Assembly (NCBI GenBank): GCA_045576335.1 | Contig: JAZNGH010000023.1 | Span: 1 to 53,103, forward strand | DNA from: Scatosoma sp045576335 | Lineage (GTDB): Bacteria; Bacillota; Clostridia; Christensenellales; Borkfalkiaceae | Reading direction: 5' to 3' | Length of the DNA stretch: 53,103 bases | Shown: one piece after another, positions 47,401 through 53,103 of the stretch | Numbering within the stretch: the stretch's first letter is position 1 | Layout: every line of letters starts with the position of its first letter | Translations under genes and position numbers: made by a program | Notes under the pieces: model-generated | What the model saw: the letters and a program-made list of their open reading frames with translations, nothing else | Database searches by the model: none | What the model was told of the DNA's origin: nothing

Positions 47401-47962
47401 AGAAGAAACGGTAATTTATTCCGACCAACCGCAATATTTCGTGGTGAATACGGACGGTACGCCCGCGATGTTCGACCATACGCACCTTGGCGATTTGCAA
47501 GGCGATACGCCCCTTTTGAAGCACCTCACCGACCGTTTGACGGTGAACGAGGTTTTGGGCAGCGACGTTTCCTCGCATAAAATCCTCAAACACCTTGGCG
47601 ACACGCTGATTGCGGATATGCCCACAGCCATCAACGAATTGTCGGTCGGTCAAGTATTCGCGCAAGATATCTACGTCAACGGCGAAAGCGGCGAGGTTTC
47701 CCCGCTTTGGAAATATCTCCTCAAAGACAGCTCGGGCAACGTTAACCCCGACGCTTACAAGATCGGCGACGGCTTAGACGCTTTGACGAGCAATATGACG
47801 AGAAACATTCAAGGCGCGACCTTGGAAACCTTGGTTAAAGACGACATCGTTAAATTCTCTGACGAGCAAGATAAGACCGATTTCTTGACTGAAACCAAAT
47901 ATACCGATTTACGCCAAATGACGATTATTCAAATGCTCGAATTTATGATGCAAAATGCTTAA
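44441..47962 (+). CDS. Giant membrane-anchored repeat protein, unknown
   Basis: A 1173-residue protein of no family I recognise. A basic N-terminus leads to one long membrane segment (about 22-52, rich in LLGLLLG and AALGGLVGAG); the rest should lie outside the membrane. The body is built of divergent units carrying a short aromatic-Gly motif, such as ALAYG, in nine places: about 189-192, 246-250, 377-381, 433-437, 572-576, 637-641, 697-701, 831-835, 894-898. The fuller unit reads like TIGEL..., LI..I.L.DAL.I.P.S..I, ALAYG..GVDY.I...G. Inserts such as YKFYDRNGNVVGTHE look like beta-hairpins. The frame opens at a TTG (44423); GGGAGG points to the ATG at 44441. It has its own promoter and precedes rpsF. 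Confidence 0.85.
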   Translation: MSKIQRANERNVVYKKSGGFLGKVVALLLGLLLGIIAALGGLVGAGYTIVTQVKIEDNVNTIKGLAGVEFDYTKYINGEYGQKTVLDLVGDVMEVANSFMAGSGTLGALNDISPMVKPSLESVAQTLQSYGSNLSIDEITNSLLSTNMADIGGYIMGDLMDSMVLADLLVNTGNYTHDQLMNDTVMMLVCYGVKGETYDIVNGEVQMLNGATPTSIGSLMKNGFNANLEAMPLDMLFTPKDDTMRALAYGPASHYTKNMTTGEVTMNETVFIMNADGNLYDDQDKAYAITQDENGLNVITVNEQTYYVATDDPANRLYYAYKTVDTTTDPVTYSDPLFYEKVKLGALMDGDSDFIHDIEIAPILQIDNDQDNPILIAIAFGNDYIFDEHGNILGTSKTIGELLEEGTLDDAIYSLALEDLMTNPDLDDALIRSLLYGPSYQYRYYGKTSPEPIVMNQVLYTIEEESGLLKLYDQGENDISDTISSAEHINGTAVLKFIFKDGRTEYLKPVSGGYYGAYLTEECAHNLVVRYKPTTLSSLKDDPSSLFNNIEVGTALGIENKLSDNPSRILLALSYGKRGVDYEIDNEGTANAAVRMLGNAKKRTLKDLKERSDELIKEITIADAVNVTAKTHPVLIALAYGDSENYTVSGDTIIPNDYADMRTIDELSGNNSETLINSISLSDALAIKPDSQLIMRAIALGQKGVHYTIDDEGTTNAKIRMLPASYSFEEKVAGEGYKFYDRNGNVVGTHEQTTGVNEYTVTLADGTTQYAVYNAETGVYDIYKDATKAERALTKKTTLGDLSANGQGIIDGVTLIDALNITPNSSRVMLSLAYGRTDVDYKVVEENGVKTVVLLNGAKPHTIGEMRNKGDDLINMIYLSDIVDLDQENKVLMYLLYGKEGIHYHYDAAQNKDIMLQKRVTLVDVGDGVYHIYNEYGDVLLSTQVTKETNTYTFVMNGVTYQLAQEPDPSMQNLAIKPLMKVDIRNEEETVIYSDQPQYFVVNTDGTPAMFDHTHLGDLQGDTPLLKHLTDRLTVNEVLGSDVSSHKILKHLGDTLIADMPTAINELSVGQVFAQDIYVNGESGEVSPLWKYLLKDSSGNVNPDAYKIGDGLDALTSNMTRNIQGATLETLVKDDIVKFSDEQDKTDFLTETKYTDLRQMTIIQMLEFMMQNA

Positions 47963-47989
47963 ATTTTACCAAAAATAAAGCAAAATTGA

Positions 47990-48018
47990 TTGACTATTTA
48001 TAAAAAATAGGATATAAT
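47990..48018 (+). promoter_or_regulatory. Promoter of rpsF-ssb-rpsR
   Basis: TTGACT (47990-47995), 17-base spacer, TATAAT (48013-48018). Confidence 0.75.
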
Positions 48019-48048
48019 ATCTCTACACGGCTTAAAAAGCCTTGTAAC

Positions 48049-48078
48049 CTTGCATACGAAAGTATGCCGAATAAGACC
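48049..48078 (+). promoter_or_regulatory. Probable S6:S18-binding leader RNA
   Basis: The hairpin GCATAC-GAAA-GTATGC (48052-48067) is followed at once by a CCG triplet (48067-48069) in a 3' bulge, closed by CTT/AAG (48049-48051, 48073-48075). This matches the described rpsF-leader motif in which S6 and S18 bind a CCG bulge for feedback control. The motif assignment is from memory of that family; the structure is seen. Confidence 0.55.
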
Positions 48079-48093
48079 AGGAGGTGAAAAATT

Positions 48094-48378
48094 ATGGCTA
48101 AATACGAAATGCTCTATCTGATCAACAACGAATTGACGGACGAAGCAAAGGACGCCAAAATCGCGAAGTTTGAGGACGTCGTAAAATCGATGAACGGTGC
48201 GATCGTTTCCACGGACAAGTGGGGCACGAGAAAGACCGCGTATCCTATCAACTACAAGACCGAAGCGTACTACGTTCTCATGACGTTTGAAGCAGACGGG
48301 AAAGTCGTTGAAGAGCTGAAGCGTATTGCTGGTATCGACGCTGATATCGTAAGACGTTTGATTACGAAGCTCAACTAA
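48094..48378 (+). CDS. rpsF: 30S ribosomal protein S6
   Basis: A 94-residue small-subunit protein that binds 16S rRNA with S18. It has YEMLYLINNELTDEAKDA at the start and the conserved TDKWGTRKTAYPINYKTEAYYVLMTFEA block at about 44-71. AGGAGG lies eight or nine bases before the ATG. First gene of the conserved rpsF-ssb-rpsR operon. Confidence 0.97.
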   Translation: MAKYEMLYLINNELTDEAKDAKIAKFEDVVKSMNGAIVSTDKWGTRKTAYPINYKTEAYYVLMTFEADGKVVEELKRIAGIDADIVRRLITKLN

Positions 48379-48393
48379 TAAGGGGAAATTTGT

Positions 48394-48816
48394 ATGAACA
48401 AAGTATTTTTAATCGGAAACTTAACGCGCGATCCTGAGCTCACCGAAACGGCTTCGGGTGTTCCCGTTTGCCATTTCTCCATTGCCGTCAATAGAAACTA
48501 CTCTTCGCAAGACGGCGAACGCCAGACGGATTTCTTTAACTGTACCGCTTGGCGCGCAATGGCAGAAACGATCGCTCGTTACACCAAAAAAGGCAAGAAG
48601 GTTGCCGTAGTAGGAAGCATTCAGCTCCGCAATTACGAGGATAATCAAGGCGTGAAACGCACGGCTGTCGATATTATCGCGCAGGACGTGGAATTCCTTT
48701 CGCCCAGAGAAGCAGGCGATTCGTTCGACGAAATCGACGAAGCCCCCCGCGCTTCTACGCAAAAGCGTAAGCCCGTATTGCAGGCAATGGATGACGATTC
48801 CGACATTCCCTTCTAA
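48394..48816 (+). CDS. ssb: Single-stranded DNA-binding protein
   Basis: A 140-residue OB-fold protein that coats single-stranded DNA in replication and repair. It has MNKVFLIGNLTRDPELTETASG, FFNCTAWRAMAETIARYTKKGKKV, and the acidic C-terminal tail DDDSDIPF that recruits partner proteins. Length is slightly short because the linker is brief. Sits between rpsF and rpsR, as usual in Firmicutes. Confidence 0.97.
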   Translation: MNKVFLIGNLTRDPELTETASGVPVCHFSIAVNRNYSSQDGERQTDFFNCTAWRAMAETIARYTKKGKKVAVVGSIQLRNYEDNQGVKRTAVDIIAQDVEFLSPREAGDSFDEIDEAPRASTQKRKPVLQAMDDDSDIPF

Positions 48817-48856
48817 TCATTAAGGGAAACACGATATTTATAAGGAGAAAACTGTT

Positions 48857-49105
48857 ATGGAAGAAAAAGCACCTGTAAAAAAGGTATATAAAAAAGCACC
48901 CCGCAAAAAGGTTTGTGCATTCTGCCAAGAAAAAATCGACGCAATCGATTATAAGGACGTAAACCGTTTGAAGAAATACGTTTCCGAAGGCGGCAAAATC
49001 CTGCCCCGCAGAATGAGCGGTACGTGCGCGGCGCATCAAAGACTTCTTGCAACCGCTATCAAGCGCGCAAGAATCGCTGCTCTTCTCCCCTTCAAAGGCG
49101 AGTAA
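48857..49105 (+). CDS. rpsR: 30S ribosomal protein S18
   Basis: An 82-residue small-subunit protein. It has a Lys-rich N-terminus (KKVYKKAPRKKVCAFC), then IDYKDVNRLKKYVSEGGKILPRRMSGTCAAHQR, the family signature, and the C-terminal AIKRARIAALLPF. A CXXC in VCAFCQE suggests a zinc-binding (C+) form, though only this pair is obvious. AAGGAG precedes the ATG. Last gene of the operon. Confidence 0.97.
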   Translation: MEEKAPVKKVYKKAPRKKVCAFCQEKIDAIDYKDVNRLKKYVSEGGKILPRRMSGTCAAHQRLLATAIKRARIAALLPFKGE

Positions 49106-49118
49106 TTAACACAAACTC

Positions 49119-49152
49119 AAAAAGCTATCCGAAAAGGATAGCTTTTTCTTTT
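49119..49152 (+). terminator. Terminator of rpsF-ssb-rpsR
   Basis: AAAAAGCTATCC paired with GGATAGCTTTTT, GAAA-type loop, then CTTTT. Confidence 0.85.
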
Positions 49153-49519
49153 ACGTTTCCATAAGTCCTGCCGCACGCAACGCCGCAAGAATTTCGTTGA
49201 TTTTTACCGCGTTGCTCGTCGGGGTCGCGTCCGTAGCAACAGCATCTGCAACCGCCGCCGCGGGCGTTACCACCCCCGGCTCGCCCTGTTCGCCTTGCGG
49301 ACCTTGGGGTCCAGCAGGGCCTTGAATACCTTGTTCGCCTTGCGGGCCTTGGGGTCCAATGGGACCCTGCTCACCTTGCAAGCCTTGAATTCCCTGTTCG
49401 CCTTGCGGACCAACTGGACCTTGCGGCCCGCGCGGACCTACGACGTACGCCACGGTAGCCGCGGAAAAGCCGCAACCGTTACAGCCGCAACCGTTATTAT
49501 TAAAATTATTACAACACAT
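49151..49519 (-). CDS. Collagen-like repeat protein, probably spore surface
   Basis: A 122-residue protein. A Cys/Asn/Gly-rich N-terminus (MCCNNFNNNGCGCNGCG) leads to 18 uninterrupted Gly-X-Y triplets (about 28-82; GPQ, GEQ, GIQ types) and a 40-residue Ala-rich C-terminus ending NEILAALRAAGLMET. Gly-X-Y proteins in spore formers (BclA type) form exosporium hairs. Here the C-terminal trimerising head is absent or reduced to a short helix. The frame opens with a GTG; the ATG at 49519 has AAGGG at proper distance. A weak sigma-K-like element (CGTATACTA at 49570-49578) lies upstream. Confidence 0.85.
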   Translation of the reverse strand: MCCNNFNNNGCGCNGCGFSAATVAYVVGPRGPQGPVGPQGEQGIQGLQGEQGPIGPQGPQGEQGIQGPAGPQGPQGEQGEPGVVTPAAAVADAVATDATPTSNAVKINEILAALRAAGLMET

Positions 49520-49620
49520 AGTTATCACCCTTTATACAATAGACGGCTTCTTTTACGAAGCTCTCTATATAGTATACGCTTGAAAGCGAAAAAAGTTATC
49601 CTATTCACTCCCCTACCCCG

Positions 49621-49649
49621 TTGACAAACGGAATAAAAAATCGTATAAT
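49621..49649 (+). promoter_or_regulatory. Promoter of the alpha/beta hydrolase gene, leaderless geometry
   Basis: TTGACA (49621-49626), 17-base spacer, TATAAT (49644-49649): full consensus. The ATG at 49656 follows six bases after the -10, so the start codon is at the expected transcription start. Confidence 0.8.
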
Positions 49650-49655
49650 AGGCTT

Positions 49656-50582
49656 ATGGAAATCGTATTTATTATTTTAGCCATTCTTCTTTTATCGTTT
49701 TTCGTGGGGACTTACCTCATTTACCGTATGATTTTTTATTCCCCCATCAAAGGACAAAACGATATCCACAGCCTACCCAAGGGCGAAGCGTACGACAAAA
49801 TCAGCGAGGCTACCTTGCAACAAATAGACCGCCTTGCCGCCCTGCCTTTCGAGGCGGTGTCCGTGCTTTCTCACGACGGCTTAAAGCTGATGGGGCAATA
49901 CTATCACGTAACGGACGGCGCACCCGTCGCCATTTGCTTTCACGGCTACCGCTCCACCACCGTACGGGATATGAGCGGTATTCCCGATATCTGCAAAGCG
50001 GCGGGCTTAAATTATCTGCTCGTCGACCAACGCGCGCACGGCAACAGCGAGGGGAACACGTTGACCTTCGGGGTCAAGGAGCAGTACGACTGTCTGGCTT
50101 GGACGAAATACGCCTTAGAACGCTTCGGCGAAAAAACGCCCGTATTTCTATTCGGAATTTCTATGGGCGCGGCGACCGTTTTGCTCGCCTCCGCGTTGGA
50201 TTTGCCCAACAACGTAAAAGGCATACTCGCGGATAGCCCCTACACCTCGCCCGCATACATAATCAAAAAAGTATGTAAGGATATGAAGCTTGCCCCTGCC
50301 CTCGTTTATCCGTTAATCGAGTGTAGCGCACGAATTTACGGCAAGTTTTCCCCTTCCTCGGCGTTGGTCACGGAAGCGGTGAAAAGCGCGAAAATACCCG
50401 TTTTATTGGTGCACGGCGAGGAGGATTCGCTCGTTCCAAAGGAAATGAGCGCGGAAATCGCCGCCGCCTGCCCCAAAGTCGAATACCACGTTTTCCCCAA
50501 CGCCGAACACGGTATCAGCGGGGTCGTGGATAAAAAACGCTACGACGAATTATCTTCGCAATTTATCAAAAATCTCTTGTAA
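49656..50582 (+). CDS. Membrane-anchored alpha/beta hydrolase
   Basis: A 308-residue hydrolase with an N-terminal membrane anchor (about 3-25, FIILAILLLSFFVGTYLIY). The nucleophile elbow is FLFGISMGAA (Ser in GISMG, about 165-171), the oxyanion region is CFHGYRS, the acid is Asp in HGEEDSLVP, and the His is in NAEHGISG. The DQRAHGNSEG segment is typical of this YqkD-like group. Substrate unknown. It seems to be translated from a leaderless mRNA driven by a consensus promoter. Confidence 0.92.
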   Translation: MEIVFIILAILLLSFFVGTYLIYRMIFYSPIKGQNDIHSLPKGEAYDKISEATLQQIDRLAALPFEAVSVLSHDGLKLMGQYYHVTDGAPVAICFHGYRSTTVRDMSGIPDICKAAGLNYLLVDQRAHGNSEGNTLTFGVKEQYDCLAWTKYALERFGEKTPVFLFGISMGAATVLLASALDLPNNVKGILADSPYTSPAYIIKKVCKDMKLAPALVYPLIECSARIYGKFSPSSALVTEAVKSAKIPVLLVHGEEDSLVPKEMSAEIAAACPKVEYHVFPNAEHGISGVVDKKRYDELSSQFIKNLL

Positions 50583-50586
50583 GAAA

Positions 50587-50620
50587 AAACCGACGAATAT
50601 TTCGTCGGTTTGTTTTTATT
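50587..50620. terminator. Convergent terminator between hydrolase and glycosyltransferase genes
   Basis: AAACCGACGAA paired with TTCGTCGGTTT, A/T runs on both sides. Confidence 0.85.
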
Positions 50621-51794
50621 CTTCTAATAATTTTGCGATATCGTCCGCGATTTCTCCCGCGCCGTTTTTGCTCTTGTCAAAGAATTTCACGGCTTCGCGA
50701 AGCTTTTGCATTTCTTCGTCGTTTTGTATCAAAAACTCGATTTTTTCGCGGATTTTCTTGGGTTTGTCAATAAAATACCCGCATTTTTTCTGGTCCACGA
50801 ATAATTGTTTGCTTGCCTTTTCAATGGGCGAAGCATAATAATCGATAATCAAAGGCGTACCCATCATTACGCTATCGAGCATTGCGTTCGGTCCTGCCTT
50901 GGTCACAAAAATATCGCAAGACCCGTAAAGCTCCGGCGCGTCCTTGACAAAGCCAAACGTCAGCAGCGTGATATTCGGCTTGACTTGGTCTTTAATGCTT
51001 TCCAGCTCCGCTTTCAGCTTCTCGTTTCTACCCGCCAACACGCACACCGTCAAAGGCAGGTCGGATTTGAGTAGCTCGTTTGCCACCCGCTTGGTCATTG
51101 CCTTTGCATACGCCCCGTCGGCAATCACGACGGCGAATTTATCTTGTGGAATACCGAATTTTTCACGGTAAAACGCCTTGCTTTCGTTCGCCTCGATGAC
51201 TTGCTTACGCGTAGGGAAAAACGCCTGTAAAATACGCTCTTTCGGGTATTTGAATCGAATGGCGTCCGCGGTCGCGTTGTCGCAATTCGTATACAGCTTA
51301 TCCACACGGTTATCCCACCAGCCGTGTATCATATTGTCGGGACAATACAACACGACCTTGCACGAAGGTTTGACCTTTTTACGGTATACGATTGCCGCGT
51401 ATAACACAAAGAAATGCGTACAAACGATCATATCGGGGTCGAGTTTTTCAAATTCTTTAACGGTCGCCCAAGTTTGACGGTGAAAGACCGTTTGGTGTAC
51501 GAATTTCAAGGTATTTTTGGACGAGCCAAGCAAATACATACACCCCATTTGAAAGGCACTGTACCCCTTCCACGCGGAATGTTTTTTCACCTCGCTGACG
51601 AGGTATTTCTCAAACCGCTTCAAAAAGGGCTTTTCGCTGTCGCGAAGCGTATAATTTTGTATAATATCCAGCTGCTCGCCGTATCTTTCTTTTAATGCGT
51701 CCTCAATCGCCTGTGCCGTTACGATATGACCCATACCGGCCTCAATGTAGGTGATTACTACGCGTTTTTTCTTTTCGCTCATAATCATTTCCAT
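50616..51794 (-). CDS. MGDG synthase-like glycosyltransferase
   Basis: A 392-residue GT28-type protein with an N-terminal MGDG-synthase domain (VITYIEAGMGHIVTAQAIEDAL) and a C-terminal glycosyltransferase domain (VVIADGAYAKAM, then IFVTKAGPNAMLDSVMMGTPLIIDYYASPIEKA). The family makes glycosyl diacylglycerols for the membrane or lipoteichoic acid anchor; donor and acceptor are not known here. Start: the frame opens at 51812; AGGTGGG precedes the ATG at 51794, and ATGs at 51788 and 51782 follow. It is monocistronic. Confidence 0.88.
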   Translation of the reverse strand: MEMIMSEKKKRVVITYIEAGMGHIVTAQAIEDALKERYGEQLDIIQNYTLRDSEKPFLKRFEKYLVSEVKKHSAWKGYSAFQMGCMYLLGSSKNTLKFVHQTVFHRQTWATVKEFEKLDPDMIVCTHFFVLYAAIVYRKKVKPSCKVVLYCPDNMIHGWWDNRVDKLYTNCDNATADAIRFKYPKERILQAFFPTRKQVIEANESKAFYREKFGIPQDKFAVVIADGAYAKAMTKRVANELLKSDLPLTVCVLAGRNEKLKAELESIKDQVKPNITLLTFGFVKDAPELYGSCDIFVTKAGPNAMLDSVMMGTPLIIDYYASPIEKASKQLFVDQKKCGYFIDKPKKIREKIEFLIQNDEEMQKLREAVKFFDKSKNGAGEIADDIAKLLEE

Positions 51795-51917
51795 AAACCC
51801 ACCTGCAAACAATGCAAACGAGCATAATAAAAATTAAACTATACACATTATAGCACACTTTTTAGAATAATACAAATCTTTTTCGGAAAAACCTAAAAAA
51901 AATCTTTGCTTAACAAA

Positions 51918-51955
51918 AAAGGCGCGGCTTGTGACGGTCGTCACAAGCCGCGCAA
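51918..51955 (-). terminator. Terminator of the DegV gene
   Basis: A 15-bp stem, GCGCGGCTTGTGACG paired with CGTCACAAGCCGCGC, then CTTTTTTG on the minus strand. Confidence 0.9.
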
Positions 51956-51960
51956 AGCTA

Positions 51961-52833
51961 TTATCTGTGAATTGCGTGGAAGCATACGCCCACCGTGTCC
52001 GGTCCGCAATGACTGCCCGCCGTGGGGTTGACCACGACGATTTCGGTATTCAAGTCCTCGCCAAACTCCGTTTTCAGCTGTTTTTCCAGCTCCAAAGCTT
52101 GATTGTACGCGTCCGAATGTCCGATTATCACGCGGTGGCTCTTGATATCGTCCTGCAAGGTGCGTACGCGCTCCATAAGAGCCTTCATAGCCCCTGCTCT
52201 GCCCTTGGCTTTTGCAACCGAGTTCATAATACCGTCCGAGTTCATATTCAAAATAGGACGAATCCCCAGCATTCCGCCCATCAGCGCGGAAAAGTTCCCC
52301 ACGCGACCGCTACGCGCAAAGAATTTCAAGTCGTCCGCATAGAAATATACGGCGAATTTATCCACTTCCGTTTTCGCCCATTCGAGGATTTCTTCTACAC
52401 TTGCTCCGTTTTTGGCAAGCTCGCCGATTTCTCTTACGATATTGTAGCTGCCGATTGTGATTGCCTTGGTATCCACCGTGTAGAGCTTACGGTCGGGATA
52501 TTTCTCCGCGAGCTTTTCCCAAGCAATACGCATAGAGTTGAAGGTGCCGCTCATTGCCGCCGAGAAGTGAACGTATAAAATATCCTTGCCCTCTTTAAGC
52601 GTAGGCTCGAACGCTTCCATATATTTTGCAGGCGCGAGCGCGTAGGTTTTCGGAAGCAAGCCCCCGCGCAAGGTATTATAAAAGGCGGTATAATCGAACT
52701 CCTCAAAATCCACGTAAGGATAGACCTCTGCCCCGCCCTCTTTCGAATAGGGCATACTAATCAACTTATAACCGTATTCCGCCGCAACGGCAGGCGTGAT
52801 ATCCGTATCCGTGTCCGTAAATAATTGATACAT
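51961..52833 (-). CDS. DegV family fatty acid-binding protein
   Basis: A 290-residue protein of the DegV/FakB family, which presents exogenous fatty acids to the kinase FakA for phospholipid synthesis. The N-terminal DTDTDITPAVAAEYGYKLISMPY and the LYVHFSAAMSGTFNSMRIA block (Ser-Gly-Thr site, about 86-104) are conserved; GRVGNFSALMGGMLGIRPIL is typical; the end reads HCGPDTVGVCFHA. No DAK-type kinase gene is present nearby. AAGGAG precedes the ATG. Confidence 0.94.
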   Translation of the reverse strand: MYQLFTDTDTDITPAVAAEYGYKLISMPYSKEGGAEVYPYVDFEEFDYTAFYNTLRGGLLPKTYALAPAKYMEAFEPTLKEGKDILYVHFSAAMSGTFNSMRIAWEKLAEKYPDRKLYTVDTKAITIGSYNIVREIGELAKNGASVEEILEWAKTEVDKFAVYFYADDLKFFARSGRVGNFSALMGGMLGIRPILNMNSDGIMNSVAKAKGRAGAMKALMERVRTLQDDIKSHRVIIGHSDAYNQALELEKQLKTEFGEDLNTEIVVVNPTAGSHCGPDTVGVCFHAIHR

Positions 52834-53103
52834 ACTTTTTTCTCCTTTTTATGAAAAATGTCATATATTTATATGATAAACTATTTTTCAAAGAAAAGCA
52901 AACGATATAAGGCAAAAAGTTGAAAATATTTATTTTTTTCAAACAAATTACGCCATATCCAAGCCCTACGAGCGTTACCAATGCTTTAAGCGACCTTTAA
53001 TACTCTTTTTCCCTACCCTCTCTTTCTCGGCGGCTCGCGCGAGCTCCTAATAATTTATCATTTCGAGTGACTTTTACGGGCACACAGCAAAGCCCGCACG
53101 GCG
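52834..53103. other. Gene-free window end
   Basis: About 270 bases upstream of the DegV gene. It is A/T-rich to about 52960 and then more mixed. A minus-strand frame is open from the window edge to about 53000 (encoding ...VKVTRNDKLLGARASRRE...). It has no visible start and no recognisable domain, so I do not call it. No RNA gene recognised. Confidence 0.4.

Noticed and set aside
49230..49440. Direct DNA repeats suggesting a CRISPR or minisatellite
   Set aside because: They are the Gly-X-Y codons of the collagen-like gene; there is no repeat-spacer structure.
52999..53103. Minus-strand frame open to the window edge (VKVTRNDKLLGARASRRE)
   Set aside because: No start within the window, no domain recognised, and composition like intergenic DNA. 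It needs sequence beyond the edge.

Overview
The window looks like chromosomal DNA of an endospore-forming, low-to-mid-GC Firmicute of the class Clostridia, most likely an uncultured gut-type lineage. The evidence is a large set of sporulation genes (spoIIE, spoVB-like, yunB, spoVAC/spoVAD/spoVAE, sigH, cwlD, a collagen-like surface protein, a probable coat protein), Firmicute-type pyrimidine genes (pyrDB plus pyrK), Mini-III RNase, EndoA/MazF, YitT and DegV. I see no rRNA, tRNA, CRISPR array, prophage or transposase gene. Family-level placement is not possible from the sequence alone.

Layout. 0-5 kb: an orphan PTS EIIC-like permease, a DUF1540 peptide, rplI, a YitT protein, hup, a 278-bp non-coding element bounded by perfect 24-bp inverted repeats, and a YwaF-like membrane protein. 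4.8-11.7 kb: trpS and a six-gene pyr operon (pyrB-pyrC-pyrF-pyrK-pyrD-pyrE) behind one strong promoter; a small unlisted ORF sits antisense between trpS and pyrE. 11.7-19.7 kb: a metallophosphoesterase, a probable coat protein, a LysM protein divergent from spoVB, pgi, a solitary mazF and spoIIE. 19.8-31.8 kb: an orphan sugar-type ABC ATPase with a long charged tail, an aldo/keto reductase, yigZ, tyrS, a WYL regulator divergent from a small gene, a murG-like gene with yunB, a nucleoside hydrolase, an XRE regulator divergent from a helical protein, the spoVA operon, and an AT-rich unknown gene. 31.8-36.2 kb: mrnC-rlmB-sigH-dnaX-ybaB-recR, a housekeeping operon that carries the sporulation sigma gene. 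36.2-44.3 kb: cwlD, a DeoC-like protein without its catalytic residues, a small membrane protein, rsfS and a nadD-yqeK fusion, an unknown membrane protein, recX-birA-nnr, and a phosphoribosyltransferase. 44.3-53.1 kb: a 1173-residue membrane-anchored repeat protein, rpsF-ssb-rpsR behind a probable S6:S18-binding leader, a collagen-like protein, an alpha/beta hydrolase, an MGDG-synthase-like glycosyltransferase and a DegV protein.

How the genes work together. Several promoters can be read by eye. Housekeeping genes use TTGACA-N17-TATAAT types. Several sporulation or unknown genes have candidate sigma-E, sigma-G or sigma-K promoters. In many genes that lack a Shine-Dalgarno sequence the -10 element lies five or six bases before the ATG, so the mRNA would be leaderless. 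This pattern ties the LysM, spoVB, cwlD, DeoC-like and small antisense genes to spore formation.

The observations most worth follow-up are the 278-bp inverted-repeat element, a 13-mer (GCAGGTATGCGTT) found five times in different contexts and reading frames, the leaderless sporulation promoters, the giant repeat protein, and the DeoC-like pseudoenzyme. Start sites given here are chosen from ribosome-binding sites or promoter geometry and often differ from the longest open frame.
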